A stretch of DNA of 64,000 nt from Roseomonas sp. (GCA_020249435.1 JADCFQ010000007.1:310001-374000); one strand, 5' to 3'. Counted from the stretch's first letter, positions 55,501 through 63,774 are shown. The notes: generated by a model from the sequence alone, not told the origin. Numbers and translations: made by a program.

Positions 55501-58500
55501 AAATCTTTCTGGCGCGGCACAGACCACGGGCGGCGGCGGTAACGATACGCTCATCGGCATTGAAGGCGTTTTGGGGGGCAATAATAATGATACCCTGATT
55601 GGCGATGGCAATGACAATACGCTGATGGGGCGGCTGGGTCATGATTCACTGGTTGGTGGTGCAGGTAATGATTGGGCTCTCTACGCCGATGCAGCTGGCA
55701 GTGTAACCGTAAGTCTTGTTAGCGGGCGCGCCACTGGTGCCGATAACAATGATACACTCGTCAGTATTGAAAACATCCTTGGCGGCTGGGGAAATGACAG
55801 CATCCTGGGCGATAGCCTTGCCAATATCCTTGACGGCGCTGCCGGTAATGACACGTTGGATGGCGGCAATGGCAATGACACGCTGATTGGTGGCAATGGC
55901 AATGACTCGCTGGCTGGTGGAAATGGTACAGATTGGGCCAGCTACGCCAATGCTAGCGCAGGTGTTTCGGTTGATCTTGGCGCGGGCCGCAGCTCCGGCG
56001 CGGCTGGCAATGACAGTCTGACGGGGATTGAATATGTCCTTGGCAGTAACTTCGCCGATACGTTGCTGGCTGGTAGTGTGGCTTTTGCCTCACTGGCGGG
56101 CGCCAATGGTGATGATAGCCTGCTGGCAGGAAGTGGTCTGGGGCAATTTCTATTTGGTGATGATGGTAATGATACGCTGGTGGGTGGCACGACCAGTGCC
56201 TCTGATCAGCAGCTCTTTGGCGGCAATGGCAATGACAGTTTGCAAAGCGGGGATGGGGACTTTCGGATTCTTTCCGGTGGTAACGGCGATGATACGTTGC
56301 GGGCCGGCGCGGGCAACCTTCAATCACTCTATGGCGAAATCGGTAATGATAGCATCAGCGGCGGATCAGGTGGGGTTCAGCGCCTTGGTGGCGGCTTCGG
56401 CAATGATACCCTGGTGGCCGGTGCGGGTGCGAGTCAGATCCTTGAAGGTGGCGCGGACGCCGATAGCCTTGTGGGGGGTGGCGGCGCATCTCAACGTCTA
56501 AGCGGTGAAGCGGGCAATGACACCTTGGTCGCAGGCGGCGGCACCAATCAGGATCTTTCTGGTGGTGATGATGATGACAGCCTTTTAGGTTTGTCCAGTG
56601 CCGAAGCATTGGATGGCGGCAATGGCGATGACACGATTGATGGCGGCAATGGCAATGACACGCTGATTGGTGGCAATGGCAGTGACTCCCTGGTTGGCGG
56701 CAATGGAACGGATTGGGCGAACTACGCGAATGCCATTGATACCATCTCGGGTGGCTTTGGCTCTGGTGGGATCGGGTTGGCTAACAACGAACGTGACACA
56801 CTCTCCGGTATTGAGAACATTATCCTTGGTTCATTCAATGATTCTCTCGTCGGCAATTCCGCCGCTAATGTGATTATGGGTGGTAACGGCGATGACTATT
56901 TGGATGGCGCCGCCGGAAATGATACGATTTTTGGTGAAGGAGGTAATGATTCACTTTTTGGCGGGGCGGTTGATTGGCTTGATGGCGGTAGCGGTAATGA
57001 CTTTTTTATTGGTGGTAGCTCAAACGATACTTTGATCGGTGGTGATGGAATTGATCTGGCGAGTTACGAAACCGCCGGTACAGTTGCCGTCACGGTTAAC
57101 CTTGTCACAGGCACAACCGCCGGCGCGCATGGCAATGACAGCCTGACAGGGATTGAAAACATCCGTGGTGGCGCGGGTAACGATACTATCCTGGGTAGCA
57201 CCGTTGCCAATGCTCTGAGTGGTGGCGCCGGCAATGACACGTTGGATGGCGGCAATGGCGATGACACGATTGATGGCGGCGCCGGCAATGACAGCCTGGA
57301 TGGTGGGGAAAGCGCTGACACTCTATTAGGCGAAGACGGCGACGACACGCTCGATGGCGGCGATGGCGATGACTGGCTGTCGCTTGATGAAGGTGATGGG
57401 CAAGCCTTCGGCGGCAATGGTCATGACACGCTGATCGGCGGGGCCGGGACCGTACCTGGTTATAGTTATCTGGATGCCGGTATCGGAAATGACAGCCTGT
57501 TTGCAGTTTCCGGTGCCAATCAATACTTCTTTGGCGGCGACGGCGATGACACCCTGGTCGCGAATGCGGTGCAGTTATCTAGCTTCCTCGGCGGTGAGGG
57601 CAATGACAGTATTCTGGGTGGATCAGGTTCGGGCCAATATTTCTGGGGTGACGGCGGCAATGACACCATTGTCGCTGGAACGCTTGCTTCACTAGATCAA
57701 AATGGCGGCGATGGCGATGACAGCCTGGTTGGCGGCGCTGAGAATGACCTCATTTATGGCAGTGACGGCGCGGATACGGTGCGCGGCGGCGCCGGGGATG
57801 ATACGCTCCTTGGTCTCAACATGGAATACCCCGAGGAGGATGACGGCGCCTTTGATTGGGTAAGCTATGAAGGTGCTGCGGGCAGTGTCACGGTTGACCT
57901 GGCAGCGGGCACCAGTTCCGGCGCGGATGGCAATGATGAATTGATCGCGTTTGAAGGCGTTTTGGGCAGCGATCACGCCGATAGTATTCGCGGTGACGCC
58001 AATGACAATATCCTTGATGGCGGCAGCGGTGATGACACCATTGAAGGTGGCTCAGGCGATGACAGCCTTGATGGCGGTGATGGCGTTGACTTTGCCAGCT
58101 ATGCCAGTGCGACCGCAGGGGTAAGTGTTCGGATCTTTGGCGATGCCTCTGGCGGCGCAGGCGATGATGAATTGCAGGGCTTTGAAGGCCTGATCGGTTC
58201 GAATTTCGCGGATACGCTGATCGGCGATACCCTCGCCAATACGCTTTATGGCGGTGATGGTTCGGATTCGCTTGTCTTTGGCGGCGGTAATGGTGGTGAC
58301 TATCTCGATTTCGGTGCCGGCAATGATACGTTTGATTGGGTGCCGGGTACCTCCGGCAACCTGACGCTGATTGGCGGCGGCGGTGCCAATGACGTGCTGA
58401 ACCTTGGTGAAGGTTGGGTACGGGGCATCTTTACCGACAATAGCTGGATCAATTTCCAGAATACCATTAACGGTGCTCAAGGTCCCGAAACCGTCACCAT

Positions 58501-59146
58501 GTTCACCCAGGGCTGGGAAGACGTGGTGTGCTTCGCCGAAGGCACGCGCATCGTCACCCCAAGCGGTGAGGATGTGGTTGAAAACCTCCGCGCAGGCGAC
58601 ATGGTACTCGCCATGCGCAATGGTCAGGCCGGGTTTGAACCACTCCGCTGGGTTGGCTCCATGGATGTGGCTGTGCCGCGCCATGCCACCATGGCGGCCA
58701 AAACAGCGCCCATCCTGATCAAGGCCGGCGCCATCGCCCCCGGCATGCCTGCGCGTGACTTGCGGGTCAGCCCGGATCACGCGATGGAAATTGATGGTCA
58801 TCTGATCCCGGCGAAGCATCTGGTGAATGGCAGCAGCATCATCCAGGAAATCTGGTGCCGTCGCGTGCGGTACTTCCACCTTGAACTGGAAGCGCATGGG
58901 TTGTTGCTGTCGGAAGGCACATGGTCCGAAAGCTATCTGGATGATGGCAATCGCCACGCTTTCAACAATGCGGCGCTGACAGGGCTGTTCCTGGATTTCG
59001 AAGCTGGGCGGTCAAAGGGCGAATACGACCATCTGGCCTGCTTACCTGTGCTGCGTCAGGGCCTCAGGCTGGATGAAATCCATGGGCGGATAGCGCTGCG
59101 GGCGGAAGTGCTGCCGCGGGCAGGAACAGCGCGTCGCACGCCATGA
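52532..59146 (+). CDS. Giant RTX-like calcium-binding repeat protein with C-terminal Hint domain
   Basis: A 2204-residue protein with no signal peptide. Residues about 25-1980 consist of hemolysin-type nonapeptides (GGNGNDTLI, GGAGNDSLV), interrupted by 16 copies of a 50-60-residue spacer module of the form ASYANA-VTVDLVAGRSSG-GNDSLxGIENVLGG-DSILGDSLAN. The repeats should bind Ca2+ and fold as beta-rolls once outside the cell; lack of a Sec signal suggests type I secretion. A Hint_2-type domain starts at Cys2000 (VVCFAEGTRIVTP) and includes LRVSPDHAMEI and FHLELEAHG, so autoprocessing is possible. The last 50 residues could carry the export signal. ABC/MFP/TolC genes are not in the window. 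It follows tamB. Confidence 0.9.
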   Translation: MSGVNQNLTTGDDSWPGAGDNNALNDSINGLAGNDTIDGGNGDDTLLGEEGHDSLVGGNGSDWTSYTNLTSSFSSVTVNLATGRATGSGNDSLAGIENVLGGGGSDSILGDSLNNILDGGSGGSADTLDGANGNDTLIGRGGSDSLVGGNGTDLVSYASVTFAGNAITVNLATNRATRSGGNDSLSGIENVLGGAGNDTILGDSLANLLDGGNGHDTLSGGDGNDTLIGSLGDDSLIGGNDADRASYANATDAVTVDLTTGRATGGDGNDSLTGIENALGGNGADSFLGDSLANAFEGALGNDTLDGGAGSDQASYATATGSVTVDLVAGTSSGAAGNDSLVGIENALGGNGDDSILGDSLSNNLDGGAGNDTLIGGDGIDYIYAGPGNNLVYGGNDRDFVIVSASGSNTVYGEDGDDLIQIFSSGTSYLDGGNGDDEIVLGAVTGNNTLIGGAGNDILYSSSSFLTAFGHDSIVGGTGDDIVDYQTALNAFSAVSVNLSNPGGFQTTGGSGNDTLVSIEGVYGVDFYNDTLIGDGNANTLMGRTGNDSLVGGAGNDWVLYRDQYTGGSFIQANLATGRVTGSAGNDSLAGIENVLGTGGADSILGDSLANILDGAAGNDTLDGGNGNDTLIGGTGSDSLVGGNGTDLVSYADRTFSGTAITVNLATNRATLSGENDSLSGFENVLGGAGNDTILGDSLANLLDGAAGDDTLDGFWGNDTLVGGTGNDSLIGGVGTDWVSYANASAGVIVDLVAGRSYGADGNDSLTGIENVLGGNGADSFLGDSLANAFEGGLGNDTLIGGADVDQASYANATGSVTVDLVAGRSSGADGNDSLVGIENVLGGNGHDSILGDSLANRLEGGAGNDTLNGGDGDDALLGGGGNNLLYGGNGSDILNVEGQSTVFGEDGNDNIVLNTTGGGFADGGNGNDYLQRPFAYANDTFIGGDGDDTIQAGAFNLSFGHDSIVGGNGNDIVDYYWVISANPAATVSVNLSGAAQTTGGGGNDTLIGIEGVLGGNNNDTLIGDGNDNTLMGRLGHDSLVGGAGNDWALYADAAGSVTVSLVSGRATGADNNDTLVSIENILGGWGNDSILGDSLANILDGAAGNDTLDGGNGNDTLIGGNGNDSLAGGNGTDWASYANASAGVSVDLGAGRSSGAAGNDSLTGIEYVLGSNFADTLLAGSVAFASLAGANGDDSLLAGSGLGQFLFGDDGNDTLVGGTTSASDQQLFGGNGNDSLQSGDGDFRILSGGNGDDTLRAGAGNLQSLYGEIGNDSISGGSGGVQRLGGGFGNDTLVAGAGASQILEGGADADSLVGGGGASQRLSGEAGNDTLVAGGGTNQDLSGGDDDDSLLGLSSAEALDGGNGDDTIDGGNGNDTLIGGNGSDSLVGGNGTDWANYANAIDTISGGFGSGGIGLANNERDTLSGIENIILGSFNDSLVGNSAANVIMGGNGDDYLDGAAGNDTIFGEGGNDSLFGGAVDWLDGGSGNDFFIGGSSNDTLIGGDGIDLASYETAGTVAVTVNLVTGTTAGAHGNDSLTGIENIRGGAGNDTILGSTVANALSGGAGNDTLDGGNGDDTIDGGAGNDSLDGGESADTLLGEDGDDTLDGGDGDDWLSLDEGDGQAFGGNGHDTLIGGAGTVPGYSYLDAGIGNDSLFAVSGANQYFFGGDGDDTLVANAVQLSSFLGGEGNDSILGGSGSGQYFWGDGGNDTIVAGTLASLDQNGGDGDDSLVGGAENDLIYGSDGADTVRGGAGDDTLLGLNMEYPEEDDGAFDWVSYEGAAGSVTVDLAAGTSSGADGNDELIAFEGVLGSDHADSIRGDANDNILDGGSGDDTIEGGSGDDSLDGGDGVDFASYASATAGVSVRIFGDASGGAGDDELQGFEGLIGSNFADTLIGDTLANTLYGGDGSDSLVFGGGNGGDYLDFGAGNDTFDWVPGTSGNLTLIGGGGANDVLNLGEGWVRGIFTDNSWINFQNTINGAQGPETVTMFTQGWEDVVCFAEGTRIVTPSGEDVVENLRAGDMVLAMRNGQAGFEPLRWVGSMDVAVPRHATMAAKTAPILIKAGAIAPGMPARDLRVSPDHAMEIDGHLIPAKHLVNGSSIIQEIWCRRVRYFHLELEAHGLLLSEGTWSESYLDDGNRHAFNNAALTGLFLDFEAGRSKGEYDHLACLPVLRQGLRLDEIHGRIALRAEVLPRAGTARRTP
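52715..54199 (+). repeat. Super-repeat unit 1 of the giant protein (1485 bases)
   Basis: Unit 1 of a higher-order tandem duplication, running from the first GSDW motif to the next GNDW. It contains four spacer modules in a fixed order (SSVTVNLATGRATG, AITVNLATNRATR, AVTVDLTTGRATG, SVTVDLVAGTSSG), then a NNLVYGGN...VYGEDGDD insert and the QTTGGSGNDTLVSIEGV module. The same order recurs in unit 2. It encodes 495 residues. Confidence 0.8.
54200..55669 (+). repeat. Super-repeat unit 2 of the giant protein (1470 bases)
   Basis: The second copy of the super-repeat (490 residues), with modules in the same order: FIQANLATGRVTG, AITVNLATNRATL, GVIVDLVAGRSYG, SVTVDLVAGRSSG, then NNLLYGGNG...VFGEDGND and QTTGGGGNDTLIGIEGV. 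A third copy begins at 55670 but departs after one and a half modules. The stretch at 54343-54470 is nearly identical to 55804-55931, which suggests recent exchange or duplication. Confidence 0.8.
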
Positions 59147-59187
59147 GACCCTAACCAAGGCAACGCCACAAAAAGAAGCCCGCCCCC

Positions 59188-59212
59188 TGGCACTCGACGC
59201 GCGGGAGTGCCA
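59188..59212 (+). terminator. Stem-loop after the giant repeat gene
   Basis: TGGCACTC (59188-59195) and GAGTGCCA (59205-59212) are perfect complements around a 9-base loop, 41 bases past the stop codon, followed by AATTA. No long T-run, but shape and position fit a terminator. Confidence 0.6.
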
Positions 59213-59259
59213 AATTACATCGTGATGACAAGTGCAGGTAATGACAGGGTGATGAGGGC

Positions 59260-59769
59260 ATGATCCGCTACGAATTGCGCTGCGATCAGGCGCATGAATT
59301 CGATGGCTGGTTCAAGGATAGCGCGGCTTTCGACAAGCTGGCGGCGGTTGGGCTTGTCGAATGCCCGCATTGCGGCCCAACCAAGGTGACGAAACGCCTG
59401 ATGGCGCCGGCCATTCCGAAAAAGGGCCGCCCGGCGCGCAATGCCAAGGCCGAAGCGCTGCCAGCGCCGGCTGTTGAAACGCCGACACCGCCGCCCGCGC
59501 CCACTTCTTCGCCCCCTGGCCTGCCCGCAGCGGCGCTGGCCGCCATGCCGGCGGAACTCCGTGCCATGCTGCGCCATATGCGGACCGAGATCGAAAAGAA
59601 TTGCGATTACGTCGGCGCTGATTTCGCCGAGGAAGCGCGCAAGATCCATCACGGCGAAGCCGAAGCCCGCGGCATTTTCGGCGAAGCCAGTGAGGATGAG
59701 GCCGAGGCTCTGCGCGATGAAGGGATCGACATTGCGCGCATCCCCTGGGTGCCGCCTTCCGATGCCTGA
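59260..59769 (+). CDS. DUF1178 family protein
   Basis: A 169-residue protein. The N-terminus MIRYELRCDQAHEFDGWFKDSAAFD and the CPHC pair (about residues 33-36, with Cys8) form the small zinc-ribbon-like head of DUF1178; a Pro/Ala-rich linker follows (about 55-95), then the conserved helical C-terminus NCDYVGADFAEEARKIHHGEAEARGIFGEAS (key residues Cys-Asp-Tyr-Val-Gly). The function is unknown. Its last codons overlap the gph start by 8 bases. Confidence 0.88.
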   Translation: MIRYELRCDQAHEFDGWFKDSAAFDKLAAVGLVECPHCGPTKVTKRLMAPAIPKKGRPARNAKAEALPAPAVETPTPPPAPTSSPPGLPAAALAAMPAELRAMLRHMRTEIEKNCDYVGADFAEEARKIHHGEAEARGIFGEASEDEAEALRDEGIDIARIPWVPPSDA

Positions 59770-60409
59770 TCCCGCGCCGCGTTGCGCGGTATTCGATCTG
59801 GATGGCACGCTGGTGGATAGCGCGCCCGATATCCATGCTGCGCTGGATCGGCTGATGGCGCGCCGCCGCCTGCCCGGCTTCGCGCGGGCCGAGGTGGTGG
59901 GCATGATCGGCGATGGCGTGCGCGTGTTGCTGGAACGCGCCTGCACCGCGCGCGGCATTGCGCTGGATGAAGAAAGCTTCGACCATTTCATGGCGGATTA
60001 CGAAGCCAATGCAGCCGTACTGACCCATCCCTTTGATGGCATCCCTGAATTGCTGGGCGCCTTGGGCGATGCCGGCTGGCGGCTTGCGGTTTGCACCAAT
60101 AAGCCGGAAGCGGCGGCGCGGGTTTTGCTCTCGGGCCTTGGGCTTGATCGCCATTTCAGCGCGCTTGGCGGGGGCGATAGCTTCCCCATGCGCAAACCCG
60201 ATCCAGGGCATTTGCGCGCGACGCTCACTGCGGCGGGTGCGGCGCCTGAACAGGCTGTGATGATTGGTGATCACGCCAATGACATGCTGGCAGCGCGTGG
60301 CGCTGGCGTGCGCGCGATTTTCGCCGGCTGGGGCTATGGGCCGCAAAGCATGGCGGGTGGCGCGCCCATAGCGCCGGATGTGGCGGCGCTGCGCAGCCTA
60401 TTGGGCTGA
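59762..60409 (+). CDS. gph: Phosphoglycolate phosphatase-like HAD hydrolase
   Basis: A 215-residue HAD-superfamily phosphatase. Motif I FDLDGTLVDSAPDI has the two catalytic Asp (about residues 12 and 14). Motif II is VCTNKP, the Lys is in MRKPDPGHL and motif III is MIGDHANDMLAA. It probably removes phosphate from 2-phosphoglycolate, but HAD specificity is hard to predict. The ATG overlaps the end of the DUF1178 gene, implying coupled translation. Confidence 0.88.
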   Translation: MPDPAPRCAVFDLDGTLVDSAPDIHAALDRLMARRRLPGFARAEVVGMIGDGVRVLLERACTARGIALDEESFDHFMADYEANAAVLTHPFDGIPELLGALGDAGWRLAVCTNKPEAAARVLLSGLGLDRHFSALGGGDSFPMRKPDPGHLRATLTAAGAAPEQAVMIGDHANDMLAARGAGVRAIFAGWGYGPQSMAGGAPIAPDVAALRSLLG

Positions 60410-60413
60410 CGCC

Positions 60414-61190
60414 TTATTTTATCCGCTGCAATTCCATGCGCATGGTGCCGAAAATGGTGCTCGGGAATTCCACCCGGATCGGGATAGGCGGCAGGCGTGG
60501 GTCCACCTTGGCAAGCCAGGCCATGGCCGGGCGCGGTTGCGTCGCGCGGGCAGGATCATCGCCAATGCGCACCCCGGCAATCAGGCGACTTTCCAAACCA
60601 CATTGGAGGGACTCGATTTCCTTTCCCGCATGGGTGATGCGCACAGAACCAATGGTACGGGATGACCAATCCAGGCGTCGTCTGCCATCAAAAATCGGCC
60701 CCGTAAGATCGCACCGGCCTGTTTGCGTGACCGTGCGCGACATCAACGCAAAAGCTGACAGCCCATCAATCGCACCGCGCCGCGCCGGCAGGGGCACGGG
60801 TTCATTGGTGGCACCCTCTGGCGGTTCCAATTCCAGTGGCTGGGGCATGCCTTCGCGGTAGAGCATGACCGTGCGTCTGGCATCGCCCCGCCAATTGCCC
60901 TCTGCCTGGAAGCGCCGCGGGGCCACGCCTTCCGCGCGCCAAGCCCCTTCCACCTCGGATCGGATTTCATGCGGAGCGAAAAGCCGACCAATGCCGACAG
61001 CCCGGCTGACTGACCGCATCCAATAGCCATCAGGGCGCGTTTCGAATTGCGCGGTGATTTCCACCACCGGGATGCCGGTTTGCGTGACCTGATAGATCGC
61101 TTCCGCCGCGCCTGCCGGGTGTAATCCGGCCTGGGCCAGCATCAGCAGCAGGGCAAGAAAGAGTTTCGGCAGGAACCGCATGTCGCCCAT
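60414..61190 (-). CDS. DUF3108 family secreted protein
   Basis: A protein of up to 258 residues with a signal peptide (about 1-29). The mature beta-rich part (IYQVTQTGIPVVEITAQFETRPDGY, APRRFQAEGNWRGDARRTVML, IDGLSAFALMSRTV, RVEFPSTIFGTMRMELQRI) fits DUF3108, periplasmic proteins of unknown function. A start three codons later (MRFLPKL) is equally plausible. It is convergent with gph, with only four bases between the stops. Confidence 0.83.
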   Translation of the reverse strand: MGDMRFLPKLFLALLLMLAQAGLHPAGAAEAIYQVTQTGIPVVEITAQFETRPDGYWMRSVSRAVGIGRLFAPHEIRSEVEGAWRAEGVAPRRFQAEGNWRGDARRTVMLYREGMPQPLELEPPEGATNEPVPLPARRGAIDGLSAFALMSRTVTQTGRCDLTGPIFDGRRRLDWSSRTIGSVRITHAGKEIESLQCGLESRLIAGVRIGDDPARATQPRPAMAWLAKVDPRLPPIPIRVEFPSTIFGTMRMELQRIK

Positions 61191-61223
61191 TCTAGCCGGG
61201 CTGGGGCAGGAAGGAAAATCCTT

Positions 61224-62003
61224 TCATGCTGCGCGCGGTTCAGCCAATGCAGGTTTGGGGAAACTGCTGAAAATCGGTGGCAGACGGGCGTAGAAGGCAA
61301 GCTCTGCCCGGTTATCGGCCGCAAGCCGCGCCAGCGCCGCAGCGTAATCCGGCTGAGAAACTGCCGGCGCCACGCCCGCCAGCACTGGCCTTTCGTTGGA
61401 GCGCGGCAGATGCCCGCCAAGCCGCCGGCCGAACAAGGCAAGCAGCCTATCGGCAAAAACATCCAGCGCCTCCATCCGGGCAAGCAGATAAGGGCAGCGG
61501 CGAAGCGCCGCGATGATGCCGGCCTGATCCGTGGCGTTAAACAGGGTTCGCAACTGCGCATCGCGGCAATGCACGGCGAATTCCGGTAACGCATCCAAAG
61601 CCTGATGGAGGGTCAGGGTGCGAAGCGCCGCGTGTTCCGGATGGTCCGGCGTGCCGCGAATATAGTCATAAAGGGAGACGATGCGTTCAATGGGATGCCG
61701 CATCACCGCCGCAAAGGCCACTGGCCGGCGCATATGCAGCACCAGCGGATGCGCCACGCCATAATGCCCGGTGATCAGCGCAGCCCCATGATCCATCCGC
61801 TCACCCTTAGCGAGGGCAGCGGCCAGCCCGCCCTCCCCGCCATATTCTGCGAGTAGATCGCCATGAAAAACAGCGCGATGATCAAAGACGTATTTCAACA
61901 TACGGTTGATAGTAGTACCGCCGGTTCTTGGAAGATGAAGAAAGCATAAAATTGGCGTCTCCGGCGAGAGAGCCGCGATATCTTGTCTTAATACGACATT
62001 CAT
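61224..62003 (-). CDS. Sulfotransferase family protein
   Basis: A 259-residue protein with the PAPS 5'-phosphosulfate-binding loop LHLPRTGGTTINRML near residues 22-36 and the 3'-phosphate loop RHPIERIVSLYDYIRGT near residues 102-118, as in sulfotransferase family 2. It could sulfate a polysaccharide, lipid or surface sugar. No PAPS-forming genes lie nearby. The gene is followed on the same strand by the DUF3108 gene after a 33-base gap. Confidence 0.83.
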   Translation of the reverse strand: MNVVLRQDIAALSPETPILCFLHLPRTGGTTINRMLKYVFDHRAVFHGDLLAEYGGEGGLAAALAKGERMDHGAALITGHYGVAHPLVLHMRRPVAFAAVMRHPIERIVSLYDYIRGTPDHPEHAALRTLTLHQALDALPEFAVHCRDAQLRTLFNATDQAGIIAALRRCPYLLARMEALDVFADRLLALFGRRLGGHLPRSNERPVLAGVAPAVSQPDYAAALARLAADNRAELAFYARLPPIFSSFPKPALAEPRAA

Positions 62004-62097
62004 TTCTTGGGCCTCAAAGACACCCCAAGAAAATACGCGTCAGATCATAATATTCGGTTGCCGCAGGGCCAGAAACAATCGCAGTTCACGGGCCTGC

Positions 62098-62127
62098 TTG
62101 ACGGGGCCGCCCCTGCCCCCCTAAGAC
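62098..62127 (+). promoter_or_regulatory. Alphaproteobacterial-type promoter of tRNA-Val
   Basis: TTGACGG (62098-62104) and CCTAAGAC (62120-62127), separated by 15 bases, resemble the Caulobacter-type housekeeping consensus (TTGACGS and GCTANAWC), five of seven defined positions matching in the second box. The tRNA begins 13 bases downstream. Confidence 0.55.
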
Positions 62128-62139
62128 GAACGACAGGTC

Positions 62140-62214
62140 GGGCGCGTAGCTCAGCGGTAGAGCATTCGCTTCACACGCGAAGGGTCACAGGTTCAATCCC
62201 TGTCGCGCCCACCA
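62140..62214 (+). tRNA. tRNA-Val (anticodon CAC)
   Basis: A 75-base cloverleaf. The acceptor stem is GGGCGCG/CGCGCCC, the D-loop has AGCTCAGCGGTAGAGC, and the anticodon arm TTCGC-TTCACAC-GCGAA places CAC at 62172-62174, reading GUG codons. The T-arm CACAGGTTCAATCCCTGTG-like segment (ACAGGTTCAATCCCTGT) is canonical. The discriminator A and CCA (62211-62214) are encoded. The gene stands alone. Confidence 0.95.
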
Positions 62215-62225
62215 TTTCCAGCCCC

Positions 62226-63392
62226 TCAATATGATTTCGGCAGGCCGAGCACTTTTTCGGCAATATGGCTCAGGATCAGTTCGCGGCTGACCGGGGCAAT
62301 GCGCGGGATCATGCTTTCGCGGAAATAGCGTTCCACCTGGTATTCCTGGGCATAGCCCATGCCGCCATGGGTCAGCACGGCGGCCTCGGCCGCGGCAAAG
62401 CCGGCTTCGGCGGCCAGATATTTCGCGGCATTGGCTTCCGCCCCGCAATCGCGGCCCGCATCATAGAGCGCGGCGGCCTTCATGGTGAGCAAGCCCGCGG
62501 CTTCCAACTGCGCCCAAACCCGCGCGAGCGGATGCTGAATGCCCTGATTCTGGCCAATGGGGCGGCCAAAAACCTCTCGCGTGCGGGCGTAATTGGTGGC
62601 GCGGGAAAGCGCTGCCTGGCCGATGCCGACCGCTTCCCCCGCAATCAGGATACGCTCGGGGTTCAGGCCATGCAGGATCAGGCGAAACCCCTCCCCTTCC
62701 ACGCCGATACGGTCTTCTTCCGGCACTTCCAGCCCGTCGAAAAACAGCATGTTCGAATCAACGCCATGCCGGCCCATTTTGTGGATCAGCCGCACTTCCA
62801 CCTTGGCGCGATCCAGCGCGGTGTAGAACAGCGTCAGCCCATCGGTCTTGCGCTTCACCTGATCAAGCGGCGTGGTGCGCGCCAAAAGCAGGATGCGATC
62901 CGCGACCTGCGCCGTGGAAATCCAGATCTTCTGGCCATTGATGACATAGCGATCGCCGCGCTTTTCGGCGCGTGTTTTCAATTCCGTGGTGTTGAGCCCG
63001 GTATTGGGCTCGGTCACGCCAAAACAGGCTTTTTCGCGCCCCTGGATCAGCGGCGGCAGAAAACGCTGCTTTTGCGCGGGCGAGCCAAATACCACCACGG
63101 GATTGAGGCCGAAGATATTCATGTGAATGGCCGAAGCGCCCGACATGCAGGCGCCGCTTTCCGCAACGGCCTGCATCATCACGGTGGCTTCAGAAATCCC
63201 GAGGCCAGCACCGCCAAATTCTTCCGGCATCGCAATGCCAAGCCAGCCACCGGCGGCGACCGCGCGATAGAATTCCTCCGGGAAGCGGGCTTCCTGATCA
63301 ATCTTCAGCCAGTAATCATCGCCGAAATCGGCGCAGAGCTTCAGAATCTGCGAGCGGAGTTCTTGCTGCGCATCGGTGGTTGAATACTGCAC
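62226..63392 (-). CDS. Acyl-CoA dehydrogenase
   Basis: A 388-residue FAD enzyme with the typical three domains: helical N-terminus (about 1-125), beta domain with CFGVTEPNTGLNTTELKTRAE and QKIWISTAQ, and C-terminal helical domain with AEAGFAAAEAAVLTHGGMGYAQEYQVERYFRES (key residues HGGMGY and ERYFRE). It oxidises an acyl-CoA at C2-C3, passing electrons to ETF. The base position is not clearly assigned, so chain-length specificity is open. It ends 11 bases from the tRNA. Confidence 0.91.
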   Translation of the reverse strand: MQYSTTDAQQELRSQILKLCADFGDDYWLKIDQEARFPEEFYRAVAAGGWLGIAMPEEFGGAGLGISEATVMMQAVAESGACMSGASAIHMNIFGLNPVVVFGSPAQKQRFLPPLIQGREKACFGVTEPNTGLNTTELKTRAEKRGDRYVINGQKIWISTAQVADRILLLARTTPLDQVKRKTDGLTLFYTALDRAKVEVRLIHKMGRHGVDSNMLFFDGLEVPEEDRIGVEGEGFRLILHGLNPERILIAGEAVGIGQAALSRATNYARTREVFGRPIGQNQGIQHPLARVWAQLEAAGLLTMKAAALYDAGRDCGAEANAAKYLAAEAGFAAAEAAVLTHGGMGYAQEYQVERYFRESMIPRIAPVSRELILSHIAEKVLGLPKSY

Positions 63393-63506
63393 GGAACCAT
63401 CCTTGGGTCAGTCTTGCCTTGAAATTGCGGTTTTGCCGCCGCCCGGTCAATTCCGCGGAATTGCCTTTGCGGGGGCTCTCGGGCAGAAGTCGTGCCGGAG
63501 ATCACC

Positions 63507-63761
63507 ATGACCGAAGACACCCAGAGCCTGCCGGACCGGCTTTCCAACGACCCCAGCAGCCCCTTTTATGATGAGGCGCTGCTGAGCCGTGGCGTTGGCA
63601 TTCGCTTCAAGGGTCAGGAGAAGACGAATGTTGAGGAATACTGCGTTTCGGAAGGCTGGATCAGGGTGAGCCTTGGCAAGGCCACCGACCGGCGCGGCAA
63701 GCCGCTTACCATGAAACTTACTGGGACGGTGGAGCCTTATTTGCGCCAGCCAGCCTCTTGA
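63507..63761 (+). CDS. DUF3297 family protein
   Basis: An 84-residue protein. The sequence DRLSNDPSSPFYDEALLSRG (about 9-28), VGIRFKGQEKTNVEEYCVSEGWIRV and LGKATDRRGKPLTMKLTG is diagnostic of DUF3297, a short alphaproteobacterial/gammaproteobacterial family of unknown function. GGAG stands 7 bases before the chosen ATG; an in-frame GTG/ATG five codons upstream is less well placed. It is divergent from the acyl-CoA dehydrogenase gene. Confidence 0.85.
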   Translation: MTEDTQSLPDRLSNDPSSPFYDEALLSRGVGIRFKGQEKTNVEEYCVSEGWIRVSLGKATDRRGKPLTMKLTGTVEPYLRQPAS

Positions 63762-63774
63762 AACGGCCAGTGGC

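Noticed and set aside
52600-58300. CRISPR-like regular repeats
   Set aside because: The short repeated DNA is in frame and encodes calcium-binding nonapeptides; there are no unique spacers of constant length and no cas genes.
62140-62230. tRNA-associated integration site
   Set aside because: No repeat of the tRNA 3' end and no integrase gene in the window; both neighbours are ordinary metabolic genes.
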